Positions 52,971-61,623 of a DNA stretch of 64,000 nucleotides are shown here, piece by piece. The notes beneath the pieces were generated by a model. That model had not been told where the DNA came from and searched no databases. It saw only the letters and a program-made list of their open reading frames with translations. Origin of the DNA: an uncultured Duncaniella sp. (GTDB taxonomy: Bacteria; Bacteroidota; Bacteroidia; Bacteroidales; Muribaculaceae); the NCBI GenBank assembly GCA_958352885.1, contig CATWQI010000005.1, positions 186,001-250,000 of the forward strand. Direction: 5' to 3'. The position numbers were made by a program, and so were the translations under genes. How positions within the stretch are numbered: the stretch's first letter is position 1; every line of letters starts with the position of its first letter.

Positions 52971-53558
52971 ATGAGAATATCACGCTCTCTATTCATCACA
53001 TTGGTTTTCATACTAATTTCCTCAACCGCCCCAAAAGCACAGACACTTGAAAAGATGAACTGGTTCAATGAACCCTCCGAATGGTCAATAAGCGGAAACA
53101 AACTGACCATGACAGTGACTCCCAAGAGCGATTACTGGAGAGTCTCCCACTATGGATTCACAGTTGATGACCCACCTTTTTACTATGCCGAGTATGGAGG
53201 CGAATTTGAAGCGAAGGTCAAAATAGCCGGCGACTACAAAGTCCGCTTTGACCAGGCAGGGATAATGATACGTATCGACCACGAAAACTATATCAAGACG
53301 GGAATAGAATTCGTAGATGGGAAATACAACCTTTCCACTGTTGTCACCCACCACACATCCGACTGGAGCGTAATCCGGCTTGATAAACCTGTTGAGCATA
53401 TCTGGATAAAAGCTGTGCGGCGTCTCGACGCAATCGAGATATTCTACTCCTTCGATGATAAGGAGTACACAATGATGCATTTGCCCATACTTACTCCTAT
53501 AATCTCCTCTCTCCTGCGCTATTTGTCAGCAAAAAGCTGTATATTTGCCTCCATATAA
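52971..53558 (+). CDS. secreted DUF1349 protein with a replaced C-terminal end
   Basis: DUF1349 proteins are concanavalin-like beta-sandwiches of unknown function, probably sugar-binding. A signal peptide (MRISRSLFITLVFILISSTAPKAQ) comes first, then the family core WFNEPSEWSISGNKLTMTVTPKSDYWRVSHYGFTVDDPPFYY, YKVRFDQAGIMIRIDHENYIKTGIEFVDGKYNLSTVVTHHTSDWSV and IEIFYSFDDKEYTMMHL. After residue about 168 the expected last strands (a G-x-M-A-A-S-P-type stretch) are missing. In their place is PILTPIISSLLRYLSAKSCIFASI, encoded by DNA that carries the promoter of the next gene. The gene looks truncated by a deletion; the protein may not fold. Confidence 0.75.
   Translation: MRISRSLFITLVFILISSTAPKAQTLEKMNWFNEPSEWSISGNKLTMTVTPKSDYWRVSHYGFTVDDPPFYYAEYGGEFEAKVKIAGDYKVRFDQAGIMIRIDHENYIKTGIEFVDGKYNLSTVVTHHTSDWSVIRLDKPVEHIWIKAVRRLDAIEIFYSFDDKEYTMMHLPILTPIISSLLRYLSAKSCIFASI
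53540..53547 (+). promoter_or_regulatory. -7 box of the nitroreductase gene, inside the end of the DUF1349 frame
   Basis: TATATTTG 17 nt before the ATG at 53565. Confidence 0.6.
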
Positions 53559-53564
53559 TTAGCC

Positions 53565-54398
53565 ATGCTTAAAATGGATATTCTTGAGGCTATCAGAACG
53601 AGGGTGTCAGTGCGCAGCTACTCCGGAGCGGCATTAACCGATGAACAGGCGGAAACGCTCAAATCTGCATCACACGAAATTTCGGCTCCATTTGGCGGAA
53701 GTGTGACTATACGGCTCAAAGGATTCGATCTGGAAGGAGCATACAAACCGAGCACCTATGGCATTATCACCGGTGCGCATGACTTCCTTCTGATGGCACT
53801 CGGCAATGATGAATCCTCGGCACTGAGCGGAGGTTTCCTACTGGAACATGTGGTTCTCAAAGCTACCGGGCTCGGACTTGGCACATGCTGGATAGCAGCC
53901 ACATTCCGTGGGAGCGATTTTGAAAAGGGTATGACATGGAATAACGGGGAATCTCTACGCATCATCTGTCCTGTCGGCATACCATCGGCGAAACGCAGCC
54001 TAAAGGAGAGATTAATGCGCTTTGCCGTAAGGAGCAACAAACGCAAACCCTTCAACGAACTATTTTTCCGTGACAACTTTTCAGCGCCTCTTGATGATGA
54101 CAACCGTTTTGCCCAATCTCTCGCAATGATGAGGCTTGCACCATCGTCAACTAACTCCCAACCCTGGAGAGCAACTGTCAACGGCGACACTGTGCATTTC
54201 TATTACAAACCCAAAAGCCACCTCTCGGTACTTGACTGCGGCATAGGGCTATATCACTTCGTCGCAACCGAGCGTTACCATCATCGCCCCGGCAACTTTC
54301 TCCATTCCTCCACCCCGCCATCTGCGCCTGATGACTGGATTTACCTCATATCCTACTCAACCTGTCATACCGACGATGCGGAAGCAACCATCCCGTGA
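53565..54398 (+). CDS. nitroreductase of the TM1586 type
   Basis: 277 residues built of two nitroreductase half-folds in one chain, as in the TM1586_NiRdase family. The first half has RTRVSVRSYSGAALTDEQ and GLGLGTCWIAATF; the second has LAPSSTNSQPWRATV (FMN-binding S-x-x-N-x-Q-P motif) and YYKPKSHLSVLDCGIGLYHF. It would be an FMN enzyme of unknown substrate. The start at 53565 gives MLKMDILEAIRTR; 53574 is possible. Its end overlaps the end of the convergent basic-protein gene by 34 bp. Confidence 0.85.
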   Translation: MLKMDILEAIRTRVSVRSYSGAALTDEQAETLKSASHEISAPFGGSVTIRLKGFDLEGAYKPSTYGIITGAHDFLLMALGNDESSALSGGFLLEHVVLKATGLGLGTCWIAATFRGSDFEKGMTWNNGESLRIICPVGIPSAKRSLKERLMRFAVRSNKRKPFNELFFRDNFSAPLDDDNRFAQSLAMMRLAPSSTNSQPWRATVNGDTVHFYYKPKSHLSVLDCGIGLYHFVATERYHHRPGNFLHSSTPPSAPDDWIYLISYSTCHTDDAEATIP

Positions 54399-54838
54399 CT
54401 CCTATTTTTTACCCTCATGATTCGTCGAGATTCCCGACGCTTCTCTCTTGCGAGCTCACGTTCATACTCACGGCGTTGACTACGGTTCATACGGGGCTGC
54501 GACACACATGTCTCACCTGATTCTTTCACGGAATTACTCCCTGTAGTCGACTTGAGACGTCGCAGACGGGCTCTTTCTCTGGCAGATGCAGACCGGCGTA
54601 TAGCTTTGTCTATCTCCGGCTTAATCATCATCATTGCCACTTTGATCAGAATTTCCACCCCGTCAAAATCGACATCTTCACCCCGGACATAGCTATCAAA
54701 CAATCGTACCGCCTCGGAGGCAAATCCCGGCATCCCGAGAGTGTCATCAAGCGTATGATTGAGCCGACCCACAAAATCATTATAAGCTTTCTTCGAGATA
54801 CGAATTTCATTCCGGGCAATGACATCAGTCTTTTTCAT
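54365..54838 (-). CDS. small basic protein of unknown function, paralogue of 8929-9423
   Basis: 157 residues; the start at 54838 (MKKTDVIARNEIR) lies 36 nt after a good -7 box, so the longer frame upstream is not used. The layout copies the protein at 8929: SKKAYNDFVGRL (SRKAYESFIERM there), EAVRLFDSYVRG (EAVNLIDSYLE), MIKPEIDKAIRRSASARERARLRR (LIPEIDKACARSASARLRAAKR) and the basic tail NRSQRREYERELAREKRRESRRIMR (NRKQRREAYRKHMRELRREARIKKR). The linker is shorter here. No family known to me. The basic tail suggests nucleic-acid binding; this is inference. Confidence 0.78.
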   Translation of the reverse strand: MKKTDVIARNEIRISKKAYNDFVGRLNHTLDDTLGMPGFASEAVRLFDSYVRGEDVDFDGVEILIKVAMMMIKPEIDKAIRRSASARERARLRRLKSTTGSNSVKESGETCVSQPRMNRSQRREYERELAREKRRESRRIMRVKNRSHGMVASASSV

Positions 54839-54848
54839 AGTAAAAACA

Positions 54849-54871
54849 GTAATATAATAGGTTAATATTAC
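54849..54871. repeat. 7-bp inverted repeat in the leader of the basic-protein gene
   Basis: GTAATAT (54849-54855) and ATATTAC (54865-54871) lie between the -7 box and the start codon, on top of the predicted transcription start. A possible operator. Confidence 0.4.
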
Positions 54872-54873
54872 TG

Positions 54874-54881
54874 CAAAGTTA
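54874..54881 (-). promoter_or_regulatory. -7 box of the basic-protein gene
   Basis: Minus-strand TAACTTTG, the same box as in front of its paralogue at 8889. Confidence 0.65.
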
Positions 54882-54935
54882 CATGCCACACCGACCTGAA
54901 TAGTGCGATAATAAAAAAGAGAGCTAAAAAAAGCG

Positions 54936-54965
54936 GTCGCATCCTTCAACTCGGGAGGATGCGAC
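54936..54965 (-). terminator. terminator of the SDR gene
   Basis: GTCGCATCCT (54936-54945) pairs with AGGATGCGAC (54956-54965). On the minus strand GACCGCTTTTTTT follows. It lies 15 nt after the SDR stop. Confidence 0.85.
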
Positions 54966-54980
54966 TGATTGACAGACGAA

Positions 54981-55784
54981 TCATTCAGGCTTTGCTTCAA
55001 TCGTCTCGACCACGGAGTTCTCCGCAATCTCAGTCTTTGTGGCGGGTGACGAGACATGCACTGACATCTTTTCCCATATCCGTTCGGGAATCATGCTCCA
55101 CAACCTATAACCGACTGCCCAGCGACGGTCTATGACCACCATGCGCGACTTATTAATCAACGCTCTGATAATCTGCGGCACTACCGCTTCAAGTTCCATT
55201 GTGAATGGATATTCACGTGCCGGGTCAAGAAGCGGGGTTCGTATCCACCCGGGACGTATATCCGTGAATTTTATATCGATTCCCTGCATATTGGCAAGCT
55301 GCTCCAATGCCTGGAGATAGGTCTGCTGGAATTTTTTTGACGATGAATAGCTCGCCAGCTCGCCTATTCCCTTGGTGCCGGCTACCGAGGTAATGGCAGC
55401 TATATGTCCCTTACGGGAATTCACATCACGGAAGTAACGGAAAGCAGTGTCAATCATGCGGGTAAAGCCTACGACATTGGTGTTGACCGTTGCGACTTCC
55501 TCCTCGGTAATTATAGCCGGATTCTGGTAACCTATCCCTGACACATGGAAGTATATATCCATGCCGCCAAGCTTCTTGATAAGCCGTTCAAGGCGCATCA
55601 CTGAATCCTTATGGGTAACATCTATATGCTCCCACTCCACACGCTCGGGAAAACGCTTCTGAAGTTCTTTCATCACCTCGTCCTTGCGACCCGCAACTCC
55701 CACACGCCAACCGGCTGTGGCATAAATCTCAGCGACACGCAGACCGATGCCCGATGTCGCACCCATAATAACAATATGTTTCAT
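54981..55784 (-). CDS. short-chain dehydrogenase/reductase
   Basis: A classical SDR of 267 residues with NAD(P)-binding MGATSGIGLRVAEIYATAGWRVGVAGRK, HVSGIGYQ, the catalytic Ser region ITSVAGTKG, and the YSSSK motif (Tyr and Lys) in ELASYSSSKKFQQTYLQALE. The C-terminal about 40 residues (VGYRLWSMIPERIWEKMSVHVS) include a hydrophobic helix that could touch the membrane. Substrate unknown. An inverted repeat in front of the gene may be an operator. Confidence 0.9.
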   Translation of the reverse strand: MKHIVIMGATSGIGLRVAEIYATAGWRVGVAGRKDEVMKELQKRFPERVEWEHIDVTHKDSVMRLERLIKKLGGMDIYFHVSGIGYQNPAIITEEEVATVNTNVVGFTRMIDTAFRYFRDVNSRKGHIAAITSVAGTKGIGELASYSSSKKFQQTYLQALEQLANMQGIDIKFTDIRPGWIRTPLLDPAREYPFTMELEAVVPQIIRALINKSRMVVIDRRWAVGYRLWSMIPERIWEKMSVHVSSPATKTEIAENSVVETIEAKPE

Positions 55785-55807
55785 ATAATCCGTTGACAGA
55801 TATCTTA

Positions 55808-55826
55808 GTGTTTACACTATAAACAC
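55808..55826. promoter_or_regulatory. inverted repeat upstream of the SDR gene
   Basis: GTGTTTA-CACTA-TAAACAC (7-5-7), 24 nt before the SDR ATG. It shares the GTTTA...TAAAC arms with the palindromes at 34173 and 34251. Possible operator; regulator unknown. Confidence 0.4.
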
Positions 55827-55851
55827 CTGAAAGTGCGAATTTGTTAACGGA

Positions 55852-58296
55852 TTATTCAAACACACCTTCTATCGACGATTCCTCCGCATTTGTGTCGGCA
55901 TCTACCGGCTCGTCATAATAGCCGTAAAATTCCTTCTCGCACATATTAAAATCCGCAGGGAACTTAAACCTCGCGGACTGCGAGTAATTGAGTGTCGGGT
56001 CGGCATATACCTTCTTCATAAATCTGCCATAAATAGGCAGAGCCATTGAAGCTCCCTGACCGTAAGCCATCGTATTGAAGTGGATATAACGTTCATCACC
56101 TCCCACCCACGTACCGGCGACAAGCTGGGGGGTGAAGCCCATGAACCACCCGTCGGCATTATAGTTTGTCGTACCTGTCTTGCCTCCCATCTCAGCTGTC
56201 AGACCGAAGCGTGAGCGCACACGATGGGCTGTACCCTCGTTTACAACATTGAGAAGCATCGACAGAATACGGTAATAAGCCTTCTCGGAAATTACCTCCA
56301 CATGACGGGGAGAAAATTCCGAAATAATATTGCCGTTATTGTCGGCTATGGCTGTCACAAACATCGGGTCAACACGCATACCATTGTTCGCAAACGCTGA
56401 ATAGGCTGACACCATCTCCTTGACAGACACATCCGCCGGACCGAGACAGAGCGACATCACAGCAGGCAATTCGGAAGTGATACCAAAATTATGCATTGTG
56501 CGCACAAGGGATGACGGAGACAACTGGGATATCAGTCGTGCTGAAATCCAGTTGTTTGAGTTGGTAAGTGCCCACCTGAGGTCAACCATCTCCCCTACCC
56601 GTGCGCTGCCGGCATTTCGCGGAGCCCACACTCGACCGCTCTCGTCAGTGAGAACCGGCTGGGTGTTGGAAAACTCGTCGCATGGAGTGAATCCTTCCTC
56701 CATTGCGTAGGTGTAGAGGAACGGCTTGACGGTCGAGCCAATCTGTCGCTTACCGGTCGACACCATATCATATTGGAAATATGAGAAATTCGGACCTCCC
56801 ACGTATGCTTTTATATGCCCGTTGAGCGGATCCATAGCCATAAATCCTGTACGCAGGAAATGTTTATGATAGAGCACTGAGTCAAGCGGAGTCATCACAG
56901 TGTCGACAGAACCGGAGTAAGTGAACACCTTCATCTCACGCGGTGTATTGAATGCCTTGTTTATTTCCTCGCGTGAAGCCCCTGCCTTTACCATATTTCG
57001 GTAGCGGTCGGTATTCTTCATCGCATTGCGTATGAGATGATTACGTCGTATTTCTGAAAGTTCGGCACGGTCAGTGGTATATGGAGCGCCTTTAGTACCG
57101 CGCTTCTCACGGAAGAATGCTTTCTGAAGGTCGCCGCCGAGATGCTCAGCCACAGCCTCCTCGGCATACTGCTGCATGCGGGAGTCGATAGTGGTGTATA
57201 TTTTCAGTCCGTCTGTATATATGTCATATTTTGAGCCGTCCGGCTTAGGATTCTTCTCTATCCAGCCGTAAAGCGGATTGGTATCCCATGCTATCGAATC
57301 ATCAACATATTTCTGATTTTCCCACGCCTTGTAATTGGAGCGTTCAGGTTTTTTTGCCCGTAGCATCCGGCGCAACTCCTCACGGAAATACGGTGCGATA
57401 CCGTCCTTGGTATCCACCCGGTGGAACTGCAGATTAAGAGGCAGGGCACTGAGGCTGTCAAGCTGCTCTTTGGTGATTTTGCCATTCTTCTCCATCTGCT
57501 GAAGGACAACGTTGCGACGCTGACGGGTACGCTCATTCTGACGTACCGGATTATAGTAAGCAGGATTCTTCACCATCCCGACAAGAGTCGCTGCCTCCTC
57601 GATGGTCAGATCCTTAGGAGCCTTACCGAAATAGATATATGCAGCACTCTTGATTCCGACAGCGTTATACAGGAAATCAAACTGGTTGAGATACATTTTT
57701 ATAATCTCCTCCTTCGAATAATAGCGCTCGAGCTTCACGGCTATCATCCACTCTATAGGTTTCTGCATGGCACGTGTAACGAGCCCCGAGCTGGTAGGCG
57801 AATAGAGCTGCTTGGCAAGCTGCTGAGTGAGCGTGGAACCACCTCCGGCATTCTTGTTGCCGAGAAGCACTGTCTTGAACAACACACGTCCAAGACCTCG
57901 CATATCAATACCTGAATGCTCCTCAAAACGCACATCCTCTGTAGAGATAAGAGCATCGATGACATGCTGTGACACCTCGTCAAAGTCGGCATACACACGG
58001 TTGCCGGTCCCGGAGAAATATCTGCCTATCTCCTTGCCGTCCGAAGAGTAAAGCACGGACGCAAAACGGTCAGTAGGATTTTTAAGCTCCTCCACAGGGG
58101 GCATGTAACCTATCACTCCATTGTAAATCAGGAATAGAAAGAAAAACACGCCTACCACAGCAAGGATGAAAACAAGCCACATTGTGGCTATGATACCTCG
58201 GTGTGATTTAGTCGTAGGTTTATTGCCTTTTCCCTGCTTGCGGTTAGTATTGAGTGTTGTATTTGTATTGGTCTGTGAATTAGTTGATTCCATCAC
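55852..58296 (-). CDS. mrcA: class A penicillin-binding protein 1A (transglycosylase/transpeptidase)
   Basis: Polymerises and cross-links peptidoglycan. The 814 residues begin with a short cytoplasmic tail and one membrane helix (IIATMWLVFILAVVGVFFFLFLIYNGVIGY, about 34-65). The GT51 domain has ISTEDVRFEEHSGIDMRGLGRVLFKTVL with the catalytic Glu, GGSTLTQQLAKQLY, and KEEIIKMYLNQFDFLYNAVGIKSAAYIYFGKAP. The transpeptidase has GSTVKPFLY (S-x-x-K Ser), SNNWIS (S-x-N) and GGKTGTTN (KTG). Its own promoter lies upstream. No operon partner; ugd lies on the same strand upstream, 188 nt away. Confidence 0.95.
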   Translation of the reverse strand: MMESTNSQTNTNTTLNTNRKQGKGNKPTTKSHRGIIATMWLVFILAVVGVFFFLFLIYNGVIGYMPPVEELKNPTDRFASVLYSSDGKEIGRYFSGTGNRVYADFDEVSQHVIDALISTEDVRFEEHSGIDMRGLGRVLFKTVLLGNKNAGGGSTLTQQLAKQLYSPTSSGLVTRAMQKPIEWMIAVKLERYYSKEEIIKMYLNQFDFLYNAVGIKSAAYIYFGKAPKDLTIEEAATLVGMVKNPAYYNPVRQNERTRQRRNVVLQQMEKNGKITKEQLDSLSALPLNLQFHRVDTKDGIAPYFREELRRMLRAKKPERSNYKAWENQKYVDDSIAWDTNPLYGWIEKNPKPDGSKYDIYTDGLKIYTTIDSRMQQYAEEAVAEHLGGDLQKAFFREKRGTKGAPYTTDRAELSEIRRNHLIRNAMKNTDRYRNMVKAGASREEINKAFNTPREMKVFTYSGSVDTVMTPLDSVLYHKHFLRTGFMAMDPLNGHIKAYVGGPNFSYFQYDMVSTGKRQIGSTVKPFLYTYAMEEGFTPCDEFSNTQPVLTDESGRVWAPRNAGSARVGEMVDLRWALTNSNNWISARLISQLSPSSLVRTMHNFGITSELPAVMSLCLGPADVSVKEMVSAYSAFANNGMRVDPMFVTAIADNNGNIISEFSPRHVEVISEKAYYRILSMLLNVVNEGTAHRVRSRFGLTAEMGGKTGTTNYNADGWFMGFTPQLVAGTWVGGDERYIHFNTMAYGQGASMALPIYGRFMKKVYADPTLNYSQSARFKFPADFNMCEKEFYGYYDEPVDADTNAEESSIEGVFE

Positions 58297-58345
58297 TAAA
58301 AGTTATAAATGCCTTGAATCGATGATATCGTATGATTTCAATTCG

Positions 58346-58353
58346 CAAATTTA
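58346..58353 (-). promoter_or_regulatory. -7 box of the PBP1A gene
   Basis: Minus-strand TAAATTTG, 50 nt before the ATG. Confidence 0.65.
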
Positions 58354-58484
58354 GTGAAAATTTCCGAGTCAAAGTCCAAAAATCTGTTATTTCCTCAATA
58401 TCGCTCTGCAATATTACAGATTTTTAGTGTACATTTACATTATTATCGGCTATTACTGATAGAACCGGGAACCATGTCACACTC

Positions 58485-59795
58485 TTACTTGCCTATGGCA
58501 GTATAGGTGAAACCCTCGGCAATCACCTCGTCCTTGTCATATATGTTGCGGCCGTCCACAATGACTGGCGATTTCATCACCTTATGCAACACTGACCATG
58601 ATGGCATACGGAATTGCTTCCATTCGGTAACAAGCGCAAGCGCATCGGCATCAACCACCGCATCATACATATCCTTGCAATAGATCACCTTGTCCCCTAT
58701 CCGTCTGCGACATTCTCCCATCGCCACAGGGTCATATACCTTGACCACCGCCCCGGCAGCCACAAGTTTCTCTATAATAACCAGAGCCGGCGCCTCACGC
58801 ATGTCATCAGTCTCAGGCTTGAATGCAAGCCCCCACAATGCTATGGTTTTGCCGGATAAATCGCCAAGCCGCTGCTGCAGTTTCTTGAACACAATAGATT
58901 TCTGACGCTCGTTTACCGCCTCGACGGCTTCAATCACCCCCATGGTATACCCATATTCGCGACCGGTATGCGCAAGAGCCTTGACATCCTTCGGGAAGCA
59001 TGAGCCTCCATATCCGCATCCGGAGTAAAGGAACTTGGAACCGATGCGGGCATCTGTGCCGATACCCTTACGCACGCAGTCCACATTAGCGCCCACAAGG
59101 TCACATAGGTTGGCTATATCGTTCATGAAGGAGATGCGGGTCGCAAGCATAGCATTGGCAGCATACTTGGTCATCTCGGCCGACGGAATATCCATGAAAT
59201 AGACCCGGAAATTGTTGGTAAGGAACGGTCGGTAAAGCTTGGTCATCACCTTTCGGGCTCTCTCGCTTTCGATACCGACCACCACACGGTCGGGTGACAT
59301 AAAGTCCTTTATCGCAGCGCCTTCCTTGAGGAATTCAGGATTTGAAGCCACCTCAAACTCCACATTCACACCCCGCTTATCCAGTTCCTCCCGGATAGCG
59401 GCTTTCACTTTCTGCGCTGTTCCCACCGGGACCGTGGACTTGGTTACCAGTATGGTATATTTATTGATATTGCGACCAAACGTGCGGGCAACCTCAAGCA
59501 CATATTTCAAATCGGCTGAGCCATCCTCGTCAGGAGGAGTACCTACGGCTGAAAACACAACCTCCACATTGTCAAGACATGCGGTAAGGTCTGTTGTAAA
59601 GTGCAACCGGTGCGCCTCGACGTTACGCTTTACAAGGTCGTCCAATCCGGGCTCGTAGATAGGAATCTCCCCTTTGAGCAGACGCTCTATCTTATTCTCG
59701 TCAATGTCAACACAGGTGACATCAATACCCATCTCAGCGAAGCATGCGCCGGACACAAGTCCGACATAGCCGGTGCCGACTATCGCAATATTCAT
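58485..59795 (-). CDS. ugd: UDP-glucose 6-dehydrogenase
   Basis: Oxidises UDP-glucose twice to UDP-glucuronate, a building block of acidic surface glycans. The 436 residues carry GTGYVG (7-12) for NAD, STVPVGTAQKV, SNPEFLKEGAAIKDFMSPDRVVVG, EMTKYAANAMLATRISFMNDIANLC, and the catalytic Cys in SGCGYGGSCFPKDVKAL. The C-terminal WGLAFKPETDDMREAPAL follows. It is outside the polysaccharide operon and likely serves several pathways together with fcl (upstream) and galE. Confidence 0.97.
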   Translation of the reverse strand: MNIAIVGTGYVGLVSGACFAEMGIDVTCVDIDENKIERLLKGEIPIYEPGLDDLVKRNVEAHRLHFTTDLTACLDNVEVVFSAVGTPPDEDGSADLKYVLEVARTFGRNINKYTILVTKSTVPVGTAQKVKAAIREELDKRGVNVEFEVASNPEFLKEGAAIKDFMSPDRVVVGIESERARKVMTKLYRPFLTNNFRVYFMDIPSAEMTKYAANAMLATRISFMNDIANLCDLVGANVDCVRKGIGTDARIGSKFLYSGCGYGGSCFPKDVKALAHTGREYGYTMGVIEAVEAVNERQKSIVFKKLQQRLGDLSGKTIALWGLAFKPETDDMREAPALVIIEKLVAAGAVVKVYDPVAMGECRRRIGDKVIYCKDMYDAVVDADALALVTEWKQFRMPSWSVLHKVMKSPVIVDGRNIYDKDEVIAEGFTYTAIGK

Positions 59796-59836
59796 ATATT
59801 TAGCACTTAAAAGTTTAGCCGTATCTGTCTATTTGC

Positions 59837-59859
59837 CAACCCGCCATAACTCCGGGTTG
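59837..59859. terminator. hairpin between fcl and ugd
   Basis: CAACCCG (59837-59843) pairs with CGGGTTG (59853-59859). It lies between two minus-strand genes; the T-run (GCATTTTTAT) is on the plus-strand side only, so its strength for fcl is uncertain. Confidence 0.45.
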
Positions 59860-59898
59860 TGCATTTTTATTCTCTGTAGAACTTTCTGCCGGAATCAA

Positions 59899-60840
59899 TC
59901 AGCGCTCGGCACGCATGGGATTTGAAAGGAAATCCTGGTAAGCGAGACGCACACCGTCGGCAAGCTCAGTTGTGTATGTCCAGCCGAGAGATGCAGCCTT
60001 CGACACATCGAGAAGCTTGCGGGGTGTTCCGTTGGGTTTGGTCTCATCCCAGACTATCTTGCCCTCGTAGCCTACTGTCTCAGCCACAAGTTCGGCAAGA
60101 GCCTTGATGGTAAGCTCCTTGCCTGTACCGGCATTCACTGTTTCATTGCCAGAGTAATTATTCATGAGGAACACACAGAGATTCGCAAGGTCATCCACAT
60201 AAAGGAACTCGCGCAGAGGCGAACCGTCCCCCCAACATACCACTTCGGCATCCCCGGCTTCCTTCGCCTCATGGAACCTGCGGATGAGAGCCGGCAGTAC
60301 ATGCGAATGCGTGGGATGATAATTGTCGTTCGGACCGTAAAGGTTGGTTGGCATCACCGATATGTAATCGGTACCATACTGGCGGTTTAGGAACTCACAG
60401 TACTTCAGTCCTGAAATCTTGGCGAGGGCATAGGCCTCGTTGGTCTTTTCGAGTTCTGAGGTCAGCAGACAGCTTTCAGGCATAGGCTGCGGAGCCATTC
60501 GGGGATAAATACATGACGAACCGAGAAATTCGAGTTTCCGGCAACCGTTGCGCCAGGCAGCATTTATGACATTCATCTCAAGCATCATATTCTCGTACAT
60601 GAAGTCGGCAAGAGCCGATGAGTTAGCCTCTATCCCGCCCACTTTGGCTGCGGCAAGGAAAACATATTCCGGCTTTTCAGCTGCAAAAAAGTCATTTACA
60701 GCCTGCTGGTTAGTAAGGTCAAGCTCTTTATGGGTGCGTGTGATGATGTTGTCATACCCTTGGCGTTTCAACTCGCGAACGATGGCAGAACCAACCATTC
60801 CGCGATGACCTGCCACATAAATTTTAGACGATTTATCCAT
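59899..60840 (-). CDS. fcl: GDP-L-fucose synthase
   Basis: Turns GDP-4-keto-6-deoxymannose into GDP-L-fucose by 3,5-epimerisation and reduction. The 313 residues show the NADP motif GHRGMVGSAIVREL, VFLAAAKVGGIEANSSALADF, the SSCIYPRMAPQPMPESCLL block, YALAKISGLKYCEFLNRQYG (Tyr-x3-Lys) and NLYGPNDNYHPTHSHVLPALIRRF. The usual partner GDP-mannose dehydratase (gmd) is not next to it. It has its own promoter. Confidence 0.96.
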   Translation of the reverse strand: MDKSSKIYVAGHRGMVGSAIVRELKRQGYDNIITRTHKELDLTNQQAVNDFFAAEKPEYVFLAAAKVGGIEANSSALADFMYENMMLEMNVINAAWRNGCRKLEFLGSSCIYPRMAPQPMPESCLLTSELEKTNEAYALAKISGLKYCEFLNRQYGTDYISVMPTNLYGPNDNYHPTHSHVLPALIRRFHEAKEAGDAEVVCWGDGSPLREFLYVDDLANLCVFLMNNYSGNETVNAGTGKELTIKALAELVAETVGYEGKIVWDETKPNGTPRKLLDVSKAASLGWTYTTELADGVRLAYQDFLSNPMRAER

Positions 60841-60869
60841 CGAAAACTCTATATCATTAATTTACGCTG

Positions 60870-60877
60870 CAAAATTA
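60870..60877 (-). promoter_or_regulatory. -7 box of fcl
   Basis: Minus-strand TAATTTTG, 30 nt before the ATG. Confidence 0.7.
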
Positions 60878-60924
60878 CGAAATTATACCCATGAAACATA
60901 AAAAATGCCGAATTTTATATGCTA

Positions 60925-61623
60925 TCATACTGTATAGCCGAGAAGTGAGAGAATGAAGGGAGCGAGAAGTGCGGTAAAAAGCCCGTTGAGTGTGAGTCCG
61001 AGTGAAGAGAAGGCTCCATAACGGTATCCGCGCTCCATCGCTGCGGATGTGCCTATGGCATGTGCGGCAGTACCTATTGAAATGCCTGAGGCAATAGGAC
61101 TCTTGATATGACTAATCTTCACCATTCTGAATCCTGCCATCCCGCCGAAAATACCTGTACAGATTACAACAGCTGCCGTGAGCGGAGGTATACCTCCCAT
61201 CGCCGATGATATTTCCATCGCTATCGGAGTGGTTACCGCCTTTGGCGCAAGCGATACTATCACCTCCCGTGACGCACCGAGCAGCTCGGCTACCAGGACT
61301 ACCGACACTATGCCGATGACACATCCCGCCACCTCGGCGAGCAGCAGCGGTAACAACTGTTTCCTTATTGACTCAAGCTGACGGTAAAGCGGCACTCCAA
61401 GCGCTACGACTGCCGGTTTAAGCCAGAAATCTATGTATTCGCCACTTACCGCATATGTCTCATATGGCACGTTGAAAGCCATCAGAAAAGCTATGAGCAG
61501 GAATATGGAAATCAATATCGGATTAAGTAGCGCCACACCCGTGCGACGCTGAAGAAAGCGCGAACCAAGAAACACGACAAAGGTAAGCGCTATAAGAAAA
61601 AATTTATTCTCGAGAAAGCTCAT
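60925..61623 (-). CDS. lrgB: LrgB/CidB-family membrane protein
   Basis: 232 residues, about seven transmembrane segments. LrgB-type proteins work with LrgA; they have been linked to murein hydrolase control and, in some bacteria and plants, to export of pyruvate or glycolate. Typical stretches are LNPILISIFLLIAFLMAFNVPYETY, WLKPAVVALGVPLYRQLESIRKQLLPLL, VSLAPKAVTTPIAMEIS and GISIGTAAHAIGTSAAMERG. I take MSFLENKFFL at 61623 as start; the frame could extend to 61650. It overlaps the lrgA end by 20 nt. Confidence 0.9.
   Translation of the reverse strand: MSFLENKFFLIALTFVVFLGSRFLQRRTGVALLNPILISIFLLIAFLMAFNVPYETYAVSGEYIDFWLKPAVVALGVPLYRQLESIRKQLLPLLLAEVAGCVIGIVSVVLVAELLGASREVIVSLAPKAVTTPIAMEISSAMGGIPPLTAAVVICTGIFGGMAGFRMVKISHIKSPIASGISIGTAAHAIGTSAAMERGYRYGAFSSLGLTLNGLFTALLAPFILSLLGYTV

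Noticed and set aside
54839..55057. Upstream extension of the basic-protein frame to 55057
   Set aside because: It crosses the promoter, the SDR terminator and the end of the SDR gene; likeness to the paralogue begins at 54838.
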